Source: Impatiens glandulifera | Taxonomy: Eukaryota > Streptophyta > Magnoliopsida > Ericales > Balsaminaceae | DNA length: 64,000 nucleotides | NCBI RefSeq assembly: GCF_907164915.1 | Contig: NC_061868.1 | Span: forward strand, 45,383,689 to 45,447,688 | Direction: 5' to 3' | In this document: positions 1 to 12,621 of the stretch, in pieces | How positions within the stretch are numbered: position 1 is the first letter of the stretch | How the letters are laid out: every line of letters begins with the position of its first letter | The notes under the pieces: generated by a model | The model's input: only the letters and a program-made list of their open reading frames with translations | What the model was told of the DNA's origin: nothing | The model's database searches: none | Program-made: the position numbers and the translations under genes

Positions 1-2323
1 TTGGATAAGAGAACTGTTCTTCGTCAATGGAATTCACCCTCTGAGGTTGCTGATGATGATGAAAAGGAGCAATGTTATCGAGTGAGCTAAACTCCTCCCT
101 AGGGTTAGGGTCGTCGAAGGATGGAAGGCTAGAATCATTGCGTCCCAGCAGCTTATTATTCTCGTTATATAGATGTGGGCTCGAAGAATCTGAAACTGTA
201 CTCGAACTTCCCAAAGAATTCTCATGATCCAAATATGGCTTCTTTTTATCATTATTATCTGTTTCGCCAGACGGAGAAGAATTCACATGAAAAGGATTTT
301 CTTCGTCGTCTTCATCGTCATCATCCCTTCTTTTGACAAGTTCGCTAATTCTGACCTGGGCAAGGCTAGCAGCTGACCGAGCAGCAGCAGCTGCACGCTC
401 AGCTGAATCGGCTGCAGCCTGTGCAGCAGCCAACACATCCTGTAAATCTATAGCGGTTTCAGCGATTCTGCTTTTCGTCTTTGAAATCGTAGTAGTTGTT
501 TTCGTAGTTGTGGTTGGTGGTGGTGGATGATCTGATTCGGTAGGTTTGGTGGGAAATGAAGAGGATGATAGAGATGGAGGAGACATGAATGGAAGAAATT
601 GCTTATCTTCCACAACATTAGTTTCCGATTTCATTTTCTCCGAAGGAGAATCCAATTGATCAGCATCAAGAAATGGTGCTTGTGGGAATGGAAGCATTTC
701 AGGAACAGAAGGCTTGCCTACAGTTGGCCGTACTATTGATGCCTTTGGAACTTCAGGAAAACACAATTCATCAAAGCCAACGTCCTCCAAATCAAAATTT
801 TTGCTTGGAGCCTTTTCTATTGTGGAAAACACTGTTTCGTCGTGTTTTTCCTTGGGAAGAGGCAGCTTAGAGCCACTGACAAATTGTGTCGGTCCATTCT
901 GTCATAGGAAGAACAAAATAAAACTATTTGTCACACAATCACAATAACACTGAAATATCACAAAACTAAAATAATCAAGTGTTTTTTTCCCTTAAATTTT
1001 ATGGATTGTGATCCAGAAATTTTCAGTAGATTGGTTCAGGCGGAACTGGCAATAGAATTCGAAATGGGGTCAAATTCTGATTTTTTATTTTTGTTTAATG
1101 ACTTAAAATAAGTATTTGGAATTGAATGTATACGAAATTTATGTTTCAAGTTCATCATTTTCCACTTTGGAATTACAATTCCATGATTTCTTCATGATTG
1201 CATAAAATTGGAATTATAATTATAACTCCAGAAATACACATCCAAACATAGAAATGTTTTGATAAGTTAGAGATAAACATATACTAAATCAGGCATTAAT
1301 GTTAGGCAGATAATTTTGATGCAGTTAGGTTAAATGAATAGACAGACTCACCAGCAAATCTTCATGGGGCTTCAAGAATTCAGTTTCCGAGGCAGCTGGA
1401 TCCCATTCTACCTCATACTCTTCTGCTATTTCCTTCAGAAGCTTCAACTTCACATCAGGTTCAGGAGCACGAATCGATAACAATTCTATAATCTGCAGTC
1501 AAGGATGAGAATTTCAGTGAGAATTTCTTTTTTAGAGTTAGTGATGATGCAGAAATCAAAGAATTAAACCTGGCGGTTAACACCACATTCTGGCATAAGC
1601 TCGGTTGCAGCAGCAACAAACTCTTTACCGTATTTGGAAACAAACATCATTTGAACCTGCTGCAATTCTGGAAGATCTGCGCATCTCGGTGCAGCAAAAC
1701 AGACACTGGAAATTGCTTCTTTCAAGTCTAATGGACATTCTCTGATCAAGCAAACATATCCAAGTTTTAGATAACTCATTCGTGTTCTTCTTTCAAGTTT
1801 CTACAGGGAATTAAGGAAACAAACCTCTGTGCTTCAATAATAGGAAGACGAACACTGATAAGTTCACAGAATAATTCAACAATTTCCTGTGCAGCCATCA
1901 TTTTCTCTTCTCTTATAATGTGCTCTACCTGTAAACCAACTTAGAACATCAAATCATCAAACAAAGGAAGGGTTTTCAAAACAACCAGAAGAAGATCAAT
2001 CAGACTTTTTACCCTGATACGGGCAGTTGCTTCTTGACCGGTTTCAAGAAGCTTGGCGATATCTTTCCGCATTTGCTTTATCTGAATCTCCCTCCGATTC
2101 CTCAGCAATTTAATTCGTGGAATTGAAAGTTTCAGAAGGGTTTTACTGCATAAACAGTACAATAAGCATGAGATATGAATACAATGAACAATACTAAAGC
2201 TTTAAAAGAAGAAAAAAACAGTGAACATGAACAAGATCAGTGTTTTATTAACCCTAAATTAGAGAGAACTTACCATTTGGCAGCTCTAAAACCCTTATTG
2301 AAGAATGAATCCAGCATCGACAT
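1..2323 (-). CDS. IST1-like protein (Vps4 regulator in the MVB pathway), 3' end outside window
   Basis: Plant IST1-like protein. IST1 family members bind ESCRT-III and tune the AAA-ATPase Vps4/SKD1 during multivesicular body sorting. Six exons are visible: 2274-2323, 2013-2145, 1825-1928, 1570-1741, 1352-1492 and 898 to the window edge. The start is ATG at 2323 (MSMLDSFFNKGF), the usual N-terminus of the family. Exons 1-5 give about 200 residues of IST1 domain, including PRIKLLRNRRE, the CFAAPRCADLPELQQVQ block and the MPECGVNRQ stretch. Exon 6 adds about 299 residues of low-complexity tail: proline/threonine runs, an Ala-rich helix (AAQAAADSAERAAAAARSA) and a KRRDDDEDDEENPF acidic patch. No stop is reached, so the C-terminus and any MIT-interacting motif lie outside. 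Sequence up to about 2580 probably holds the 5' UTR. Family assignment is firm; the particular subgroup is not. Confidence 0.93.
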
Positions 2324-2583
2324 GTTCTTATCCTCAACTGTAAAACACGATCAAAAGCGTCTAGCCTAGAAGAAATCGAGACTGATCTGGAAAAGAAGAT
2401 GATCGAATCAATCAATCAATCAATAAATCAAAGATTTATATCGATGATCAACCCAATTATTGAAGAAGAAATATACCTGCTCGAGACGACGATAGAACGC
2501 GTAATCTTCTGCAAACGACAGGAGAAGCTTTTGCTTATGTATGAAGAATTAGCGCTTTTTCCATTTGTTGTCTGTCTCCTCCG

Positions 2584-3550
2584 TTAAGATAACCTTTTTA
2601 TTTTTATTTTTATAATAATAATAATTAAATAGCTTATTAATTTAAGTATTTAATAGTATGCATTATTCATATAGTAAAGTTATGGAGAATTATTATTACT
2701 TTTACTTTTTTTAATATTAAAATTGGTATTAGATAGTCAAATTCTATATAGATATAATGATAAAACATATAGGATAAAAGATAACCAAAGTCGTTATTAA
2801 GAGATCAAATATATTTACGGATAAACTAGTTCATCGGTAACATTTTCAATTATAAATAATGTTATGTAAGAGACTAAATATTTCATATTTAATTACCCAA
2901 CACTCCTATTTGAACAAAATGCAGTATAAATGATGAAAAAATAATAATAATAAATAAATAAATAAAAGTACTATTGATTAATAATGATAAGTTTGAAAAT
3001 AATGGTCTTTAGCTTCATGAGAAAGAAATTTAAATGCACTTCTATTTTCTAAGCCAAATGGGTTTTGATTTCTTTGTCATAAATTGACTACTTCTTTCAT
3101 TGGAAAAATTTGGATAAATTATTAAATTTACACCAAGAAATACATAATTGATCTTTTATTTTAGAGAAAAAATATCCCAAATATGAGCAAAAAACTGTAA
3201 TCAGTCCTATTTAATAGCCAATTTGGGATATGAAATATGCTGTTTTAGTATATATTTTTGATGAATTATTATAGTTAGTTAAAATCCAAGTGATGTTTGT
3301 AAAAAATCTGATCTAAAAAATCTGACCTATAACAAATCTATATAGTAAATAGAACAAGCAAAAAATTCAAATAAACTGGATAATGTCAAATCCTAAAACA
3401 AAAAATAGTAGAAGTTACATGCAAAATAATGGTAAGCTCAAAACACAAAATTTACACTCCAAATTCCATTTTTTTCCCTGAATTAAATAAATAATAAAAG
3501 CAAGTCTTAAATATGTGAAAAAGAACACGTATATTGAAAAAACAGAGAAT
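2584..3550. other. Intergenic, no gene seen
   Basis: AT-rich spacer between the 5' side of the IST1-like gene and the 3' end of the WD40 gene. I see only short A/T runs and an (aata)n stretch near 2940-2965. It should contain the promoter of the IST1-like gene and the polyadenylation region of the WD40 gene. Confidence 0.6.
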
Positions 3551-6500
3551 TTATCGAAACTCTGCAATCTCAAAGACTCGAGCGGTTCCATCGCTTGAAG
3601 CTGAGACGAGGAATTCTCCATCAGAAGAAACTGCGAGAGACTGAATAGCATCATTATGCCCTCGGAAGGTTCTTACACAAATTCCAGATAGACTATCCCA
3701 CAACTGCACTTTCCCGTCTACTGTTCCTGTGGCCACGTATTTCGACACTCCTATCCATTTCAAGCACGTTACACCATCCTAAGACAAGTTAAACACGACT
3801 GTTTTTAGGCCAGTAGGATAATGGTTGAGCAAACAAATACCTTAGAAAATAAAATTTAAAAATATTTTCAATCATGTTAAAATGTGTACCTCGTGCTCAC
3901 ATACGCAACGGGAAGAAGAGTGTTGAAGATCCCATATGATTAGCTTCTTATCCAAACCTCCAGTTGCTGCCCATGGTACACTACCAAACCAGTGGATTAT
4001 TTAGATTACATTACTAAAATATCATTTTGTATTAGAAATTTTACAAAACTAAAGTAATTGCATTTATTGATGAAAAGTATGATTTAATTGTTGAAAAGAT
4101 GTGCGATAATGGGTTTTTCATTGTTTCTACAGTGTGATAACAAAACACAATTGAGGTAAATTGTTGGCATTTCAAATGAAATATGAGACGGGAACAAATA
4201 AATTTCAATTTTTTGTTTCTGTAAGATTCAAGTAACGACAACAGCAATGTAGAGAATGGCTAAGAGATTTAGTACCTCGGAGCTAGTCCAATGCATTCAA
4301 TTGAATCTGTATGCTCTTTTAGGGAACTAACAACCTGCATATGAAAAATAAGTTAACTTTGTTGCATCTCTTTAAGGATATACATCAACATAACATTTAC
4401 AAATAAACTAACTCTCACAGCAACAACAGAAAAACATGTGTTTTCATGGACTAAATGTTAAATAAAAAGGAAACAAATTTGTCAACGCCCCCAAGAATAA
4501 CAAATGTAATTATGTCATCTTTGAAATATGTGCTTTGGAATGAATCTAACAAAATATAAAAATGATATCACAAAGGACCAAAATGATATTCAAATGGTCA
4601 CATCTTAACAACAATATGGATTTGATTCAATTATAAAGCTTATGGGGTGACAACTTGATCGCCTTACAAATTCATGAGGTGATTTATCTTTTTTTTACTC
4701 TTCTTTTTTTTCATAAAAACATATAATAGAGGAAATAATGTGTAGCATAAAATGAGAGAAACACAAAGTATCAAATTCAGAAAAAAGAAAGAAGGATAAA
4801 TATAGAAAGGTTATCAGACCTTTCCAGTTGTTATATTTACTATGTGGGCAGCGCTGTCTTTTGAACCAGTAATAGCAAGGGAAGAATCAGAGCTTATTGC
4901 TAAGCATGTCAATCCTTGAGTATGGTACGGGTAACCTACAAAAAAGGTGTCAAATAAAAATATAGAGCTTTATCTAAAGCTCTCTTATGAACATTGGGCT
5001 TGTTTGAAGAAGGGTTGGATATTTAATCCAAATAACACCTTATCCCATTATTAATTACTTCATCAACCAACTTATTCAAATCCTCGACTAAAATACCCTT
5101 ACATTATTTTTATAACATTTTAAAGTATTAAATACAAACAATATTTTAGTCATTTAAAATAAATAGTCCCAAACAATCCAAGTTTTCACCAAACAAGGTT
5201 TTTTCCCCAAAAAAATGGATTTAAAAAATCGACTACATTAAACAAACTCCAAGCCTCTTCAAATGAATCTACTATTTACCTTGAACGACATGAACATTTT
5301 CACCGGTTTTTGGGTTCCATATTCTCAGTGTATTGTCATCAGAACCAGTACATATGGTTTTACCTGAAGCAAATTCAACAACACAGAAAGAAAACATTAC
5401 TCTTTATCTAGAAATCTCCCAATTTGAGAAATATTTCCATTTTTCAGTTGAAGGATGATATGTTTTACCATCTGGGGTGAAATCACCACAGGTCACTGTA
5501 TCACTATGGCCTGAAAGTACATTAAGACATGCAGCATTATCAGCATTCCAAATCCAAACAGTTGCATCTCCTGAACCAGCCAAAATCAAATGTCCTCTTG
5601 GATGCCATTTGATCCACTAAAACGAGAGAAAAATAAAAATTGACAGTCTTGACTTTGAAAATGATGTGAATATCCAAAGAATTACATCAGTCAATGTATA
5701 TAACCTACCTCAACGCCTCCAGGGCCTTCAAGAACACGATTGAGACTGGAAGCATTTACATCCCAGATTTGAACAAGTCCATCAAAGCTGCCAGATGCAA
5801 GCAACTTACCATCGTGGCTAAATGCTAAATCAGATATAGAATCTTTGTGACCTAAAACCAATTAGGAAACAGAATATCAGCAAGCTAAATCAAGCATAAA
5901 CTAAAAAAATGAGAAGAAAATCGATTAAAGTATTTTTTTTCCTTGTGAAAAAACCTGATAGCTCAGACGCCCAGTCTCCTTGACCAATCTTCCAAAAAAA
6001 TCCTTTATCATCCCCACCACCAGTTGCCACTAGTGCGGCGTCTGTTGGACTGCACGCAACTGTATAAAGTTCACCTGTAGACAAAACAACAACAAAATGG
6101 TTAAAAATTACAGCTTGGGAAAACAATGAAAACATCTTGGGGTTAAGGCTTCCATTTATTCTGAAATTTACTTAAGGGCTTGACTTAACAAAGCAGTTTA
6201 AGCATTTCAATTGAGATGTATCTCAATACTTCTGGATACATGAACACATACACGAGAATGGAAAACTACATAAATGTTAACTAATGAACAACATTTAGGT
6301 CATAATTAAATTTGAAGGCTTTTATTACCAGTATGTCCTGTAAATATGTGCATGGAGTCATCTTCTTCATCTGAAGTGAAAAGACAATAGTAAGATACAT
6401 GAAAGAATAAAACGATACAATTGAAAACACAACAGAAAACACGAATCATAGGTATGTACCAGAAGCTTCACCATCAGACCCTAATCCTTCCTCATCTACA

Positions 6501-6696
6501 TCAGGAAGATCTACAAACAATAATAGACATAACAATCACAAGAAAACTATCAATATACAAGAATAAGTAAGTTCCCAAATTTTAGTAGTATGCCACAAGA
6601 TGATAGACCTTCATCGTCAACGGTGAATTCGTGAAGGACATCACTATCGTCCAGAAAGATTTCGCCGTTCTCATCATCATCAGCAGGAAAATTCAT
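3551..6696 (-). CDS. AAMP: WD40-repeat protein, AAMP (angio-associated migratory cell protein)/Sqt1 type
   Basis: About 390 residues from 11 exons, starting at ATG 6696 (MNFPADDDENGEIFLDDSD) and stopping at 3551-3553 after VFEIAEFR. Approximate exons: 6610-6696, 6476-6513, 6340-6371, 5955-6077, 5710-5852, 5460-5617, 5280-5365, 4821-4936, 4275-4336, 3888-3980, 3551-3779. An acidic N-terminal tail of about 55 residues precedes WD40 blades. Blade signatures include GGGDDKGFFWKIGQGDW, SGSFDGLVQIWD, GSGDATVWIWN, GSDDNTLRIWN, GGLDKKLIIWD and GTVDGKVQLWD. The GQGDWASEL segment and blade order match the AAMP family; its yeast relative Sqt1 is a chaperone of ribosomal protein uL16. Function in this plant is inferred from the family only. 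The last exon is well bounded; small central exons were placed by splice consensus and family alignment from memory. Nothing looks broken. Confidence 0.9.
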
Positions 6697-7079
6697 GGTG
6701 ATAGTTATCCGAGTTGAAAGAGCAACTGCATAAGAAAATAGTCAGCTCCCTTCCAAGAAAATCAGTTCAGATTTCATCAAATAGGTATAGCAGGAGTAGG
6801 TGATAAGAGAGATAAACAATAAAATCAAACATCTCACTTACAAAAAATAATCTTCCGCTTTCTCTAATGCAGAAATCACCAAAAGTGTTATAACGTGATG
6901 AATTTGCAAACGAGATAAAGCGTAAATGGAACAAACCCAGTAAAACTAACCTTAAATCAAAAGGAGTCGGTGGTCGTTCGTTCGTTCGGTCGGTCGTGAG
7001 AGCAGCGCCGCCTGCTGTCGGAGTGAGACCTTGGATTGGAGACGTTGTAAAATGAACGGAAGAGAAGGAGAAAGCTGAA

Positions 7080-7864
7080 TTTGAAACGTAACCTAATTAT
7101 AAATTAACTTTATGTTAGTTGGGTCCGAATCCGTCTTTACAGGGTATTGACCCGTCATAGATCCGGCCATATTTAAACCCGAAACAATGTTTACATAAGA
7201 ATTTTTTTTTTTTTTTTTTTTTCTAAAATCATCCTCAACCCACAAACTTGTTATCAAACCCAAAATACAATAAATCGTTACATCAAAGTAATTCATCTCC
7301 AACTCAAAAACTCGTTTCCAAACTCAAAGAATATGAATATTATTTTTTTACACTAACTTTTTAACATTATTAATATTATCTATATATTTATCAACTTTAC
7401 ATATTTAACTCTAATATTTTCTCGTTAATTTAATAAAATTAAAATAAAATTAATTATATATCAACAATTCATAAACAACAAAATAATTCAATAATATATT
7501 TAAATAAACGCACATTATATTAAAACAAACATTATTAATAAAAAAAACACTTGGTACACGCACACATAATATAAACAATGTATTATTTCTCAGAATTGGT
7601 GTACTCTTCTTACAGATGATCGATTAATGCATTACAAAGTTCAAAAAGTTGTTGGATGATCATGTAGTTATTTTTGTGAAAACGACATAAATTTGGTTGT
7701 CTTTGTTGAATCATTATATTATCATCATCTAAAGAAGGTTATGATGATGAATCAATAATGTTGAAATTCATCATGGAGACTTGTGGAAAATATATGTGAT
7801 AAGTTATGAATGATTTAACAATTTCAGGAGGTATGTATTTATAGTAGTGTAATTGCAATAAGAT
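7080..7864. other. Intergenic upstream of the WD40 gene
   Basis: AT-rich DNA with a T-run at about 7203-7222. No gene recognised. Confidence 0.5.
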
Positions 7865-8600
7865 GGTAATATAGCCATTTTAATTAATTTGAGTGGAGAA
7901 ATGAGACCAATTTTTAAGTGTATGGTCATTTCAATTAATTTGAGTGAAGTAATATGACAAACTTTTTATTGTATGGTCATTTTAATTAATTTATGTTGAG
8001 AAATATGACAAACTTTTCATTGTATGGTCATTTCAATTCATTTATGTGGAGAAATATGACAAGTTTTTCATTGTATGGTCATTTCAATTAATTTATGTGG
8101 AGAAATAAAATATATTTTCATTGTAAGGTCATTTCAATTAATTTATGTAGAAAAATAAGATAAAATTTTCATTGTATAGTCATTTAAATTAATTTATGTA
8201 GAGAAATATGACAATCTTTTCATTGTACTGTCATTTCAATTAATTTATGTGGATAAATGGGACAAACTTTTTATTGTATGATCATTTCAATTATTTTATG
8301 TGAAGTAGGACAAATTTTTCATTGTATGGTCATTTCAATTAATTTATGTGGAGAAATAAGATAAAATTTTCATTGTATAGTAATTTCAATTAATTTATGT
8401 GGAGAAATAGGACAATCTTTTTATTATACAGTCATTTCAATTAATTTATGTGGAGAAATGAGACAAACTTTTTATTGTATGGTCATTTCAATTATTTTAT
8501 ATGAAGAAGTAGGACAAACTTTTTATTGTATGGTCATTTCAATTAATTTATGTGGAGAAATATGATAAAATTTTAATTATGGATATTTCAATTACTTTGA
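7865..8600. repeat. Minisatellite, unit about 51 bp, about 13 copies
   Basis: The phrase TATGGTCATTTCAATTAATT recurs at 7921, 7972, 8023, 8074 and onwards to about 8560, spacing 50-52 bp. Each unit continues with TTATGTGGAGAAATATGAC and then a run like AAACTTTTCATTG. Units differ by scattered substitutions and small indels. No reading frame persists through it, so it is non-coding. Confidence 0.92.
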
Positions 8601-8819
8601 GAGAATGGTCATTTCTAATTCAATGTAATAAGCATGGTGAGTGCTAAGATTTTACTTATATATTGACATGAAGGGTAATATATAATTCACTACATCTTAC
8701 CATTTGAATTAAATCGAATACATATTTACATTAAGAATGTATGTCCGATCCGCAGCCTATAACCTATATGAGGATATCCTTTTATGTCGGGTTTATATCG
8801 AAAAAAATGAGTTTAAGGG

Positions 8820-8917
8820 CCATTTTTTTAAAAATGGTCAAAATGGTGATGATGAACAGTGTGTAGTGCCATTTTTTCAAAAATGGTCAAAATGGTGATG
8901 ATGAACAGTGTGTAGTG
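8820..8917. repeat. 49-bp tandem duplication with internal hairpin
   Basis: Two adjacent 49-bp copies (8820-8868 and 8869-8917). Each begins with CCATTTTTT(T/C)AAAAATGG, itself an inverted repeat, and ends GAACAGTGTGTAGTG. Only one difference is evident by eye. Confidence 0.88.
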
Positions 8918-8929
8918 CGTTGGCCAGAG

Positions 8930-10106
8930 GAGAGACGACCGAAACGCATAATACGATTTCTTTTGTCGAATTTTTGGAGAAGAAAATGGTAAGCATAATG
9001 AGTTTTGCGTGCCAGTTGTGGATGCCCTAAGAGTTTAAATATAGGGGAATATTCCTTCTAGATATTTAAATACTATATTTAAATTTACTATATTTATTAA
9101 TTATTTTATATATAATTTGTTTAATTTTATATAAAATAAATATATCTATATCCATACATTAATATCTTTAAACAATATAATATTATTTTATTTATCTCCT
9201 TCTAACTAGATGCAACATAAATTCCTCTGCTCCTATTTTATTTTTATTTGTAATTTATAAAATATATTAATCTACTTTTATTAATTTCATCATTATCAAT
9301 TAATAATTAATTATAGCTTATAATTTCAAATCAAAATTATATATTACATTCTTCTACTCTAGCGAATAATAAGAAAGAAGTGAACCAACCCTAAGTTATT
9401 AGATTCGAGTTCAAGTGACAAATTCGCTGTCCCATTTATTTATTTATTTACTTTTGCAAACAAATAAAATAAAGTTTACAAAGAACCAACATACAAAAGA
9501 TAAATATGAATTTTAATAATAAAGTTTACAAATATGGCAATCTTTTATTAAAATTAAATAATTAAAGATGAAATTAATAAGTACAGAGAAGTAGAATCAT
9601 TATTATTTATTTTAAAAATATTTAACCCGAGCCCCGATTACAAATCAACCATCCACTCTCAAGATTAATACTTGAGGGGCAACAAAGGCTGGACGGGGGC
9701 AACAAAGGCAAACCTAATTTGTATTGATGACCAAACTTTACTTTGAACTTGGAATATTCAAATCTAAAAATAAAAATGTTGAAAGATGAATGTGTTTAAG
9801 CTTAACCATGCACCTCTTTTTACCATTATTCACTTTAATTCTAATTATATTATGGTCTCTCTACAAGAAATCATACATATTGCCAGCTTAATATATCCGA
9901 CAATCTTCTTAACACTCACATTCTTAGCCCGTCAGCTTCTACTATTAATACTATATATAGTTAGCATCATCTCATATAATAATCATCCCTAATTAATCAA
10001 CCGCATATGTGATATTCAGAAAACGTTTTTTCAGCTTCAATTGCGAATGCATGGTCCAGGCAAACATATATATATATATATATACCAAGTTTCTTTTAGC
10101 GATGAA
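8930..10106. other. Intergenic, AT-rich, no gene seen
   Basis: Low-complexity A/T DNA with a (TA)n tract at about 10066-10084. Contains the region downstream of the first SEC6 copy. No protein family recognised in short open stretches here. Confidence 0.5.
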
Positions 10107-12577
10107 CTAATTCTTTTTCCGCCAAATAGATCCTCCTCCTTTAGGCATTAAGCACTTCACTCTTGAAAAGACAAAACCTGTCTTCGGTGGCTTTCCGTTC
10201 ACCAGAGAATGCTCGAATATCTCCTTGCACTCCTGTACAACCTGTTTGCCAGCATAATAATACTTTCTTAATATTCTTTTTACAATTAATAACAACTGCC
10301 ATTTCAATTAAATCCCTATTCTCGCCCAAAAGAATTTTCTTTTTCTCTGAAAAAAGAAAGAAAGAATCGTCGGGCCTTACCTCCTTTGCATCTTTTTTTG
10401 GTATGCCTTCTCGCATACCCACAAGCTTCTCAACAACCTCAGCCTGCAATAAAACCATATAAAAGTCTTTTCTTCTTCTTTTAAGTTAATAGAGTCGTGC
10501 CCCCACTTCAACTTAGGGCATTCTTAATAGAAATCGAACTTGAGACATTTGGTGTATTGGGTAAGACTCTTTTACACTTGGATACCTGGTGGGTTAAAAA
10601 AAAAGGAATTTTGATAAGACGGAGTAATAAGTAAACTTACAGGGCAGTCTGGTTGATGAACAAGTATATTTGTGTAAATAAGCGTGAATGTATCCAAGCT
10701 CTCAGCAGAAGCAAGCTCTCTCAAGTCACCCAGAATTCTAATCTTGTTTTCAACTTTCTGTTGCATCATATCAACTCAACTCATTAGCCATTGAAACTAG
10801 GAACTAGGGATCAAACAAATGCAAGAATATCATATGGACACTAATTTTTTATTGTTTTCATTCTTTTAGTCTTTGTGCAAAGCATTTGAAAGAGAAAGAT
10901 ACAACTTACAGAAACAGCTATGTATTCTCTGAAGAAATCCGTAAGAACTTCTTCATCAAGCCTCATACGATCTATAGTTTCTTCCTTTATATAATTTTTC
11001 TACAATATCAAAACCTCATAAGTTAGAAATAAGATCAGACATCATAATAGATATATAGTATGTACTAAGAAATATTTCTTCAGGATAACCTGAGTGAGTA
11101 AATGATCAACATAAACAACCACCGTCTCTTCCAGACAAGCTTCAACAAATCTCTTAAATGACCTTTCCTCTATATACCTGATTAAAACATGTAAGGAAAG
11201 GGGAATATATGTTTATGGCCGATTGATTAATATTATGAAGTCAGGATGATTCGATGGACACACAAGATAATAGACAAACTTACATCTTGACATCACCGAA
11301 ATAATCTCTAAATGTTTCAACAAAATACTCGGTGACTTGCCCTTCAGCCCAGTCTTTTTTATATGGACAATGTAAACCTTAATCAGTTATTCATGACGCA
11401 AGTGCTTACTTGAAATTACCATTCAACTTTATAACTGATTTACCTTTCTGATAAAGTTTGACAGGTAACTCCTGCACTCCTGGATCCTCAAAGATTACAT
11501 TAACAGTTAGAATGACAACTTCCTGCAACCAGTTAAGAATTGTTAATGATTTCCATCGAGATTTCCCAACAAAAGGATGGCCACCAAACACTATTGCCCA
11601 GTATCCATTTAAATAGGTCAAGTTATGGCAACAAAAGATCGATTAAGAAGATATATGAAGTTACAAGCAATATTTTACATCCGCCAATTAAATTACAAAA
11701 GATGTACCAAGGAATGGTTTCACCCAAACAATGAAGGTAGGAAAAAAGAATAATATTTCCTTAATTTTCTTAGAGATGCAAAATCTATCTATATGAGCAA
11801 CTTTCAGGAGTTCAGAAGATATAATAAAGCCTTCATAATTAGAGGGATAAAAATCCACCAGCTGACTATCAACTAATTACCTTCGCAAGCTCCAAGAAGC
11901 CCTTGCAAGTGTCTTCAAAAGTAATCTGCATATAGAATAACACATCTAATCAAACAAAAAAGAAAAGTCAAAAGTAACCAAAATTATAGGCTCAAAGTCT
12001 TCATTCAATGTATGGTTTAAAATGAATAGATAGACTTAAGCCTAGATTGATTTTCCACATAAAATAATAATAATTTCATGATTCAAACAAATCATAATTT
12101 CAAACAATGTTATCAGACATTGGACCAGATGAATAAAAAAGTATAGTACTTCTTTGTTTCAGTCTCTTTGTACAAGAATCAGATATTTGATTAGGTGGAA
12201 TAGTAAAGAAGCTAAATTAGTGCTTTAAAATATTGAACAATGTAACCTGCTCAGAATAGCTCGGTGGAAGAGCTTCAAGTGTACTGTTACTCAGCTCCAT
12301 GGCAAGATCATAGCAACGCAGATTATTGTTAATCTGCAAATGAATTATGTCAAACATGTGCTACTCCAATGTAATCATTTTCCAGACAAGTAGAGACTAG
12401 ACATACCAGCGCACACAAAGGTTCAAGACCAATGTCAGAAGCAGGCTCTTCCAGAGTCTTCCTTTCAGCTGCTTGAAAATCAACCATTACCTGAACAACT
12501 CCAATGCAAAGGGAAGACTCATTTGGAATAAAATAATCATAAATCAGGTCTAATACAATTTAACAGAAAATAGAAAG

Positions 12578-12621
<44 letters not shown>

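Noticed and set aside
7865..8600. CRISPR-like regular array
   Set aside because: Units are contiguous tandem repeats without unique spacers, in a plant nuclear genome.
9786..9992. 68-residue plus-strand hydrophobic frame
   Set aside because: AT-rich intergenic DNA, no family match, no neighbouring signal.
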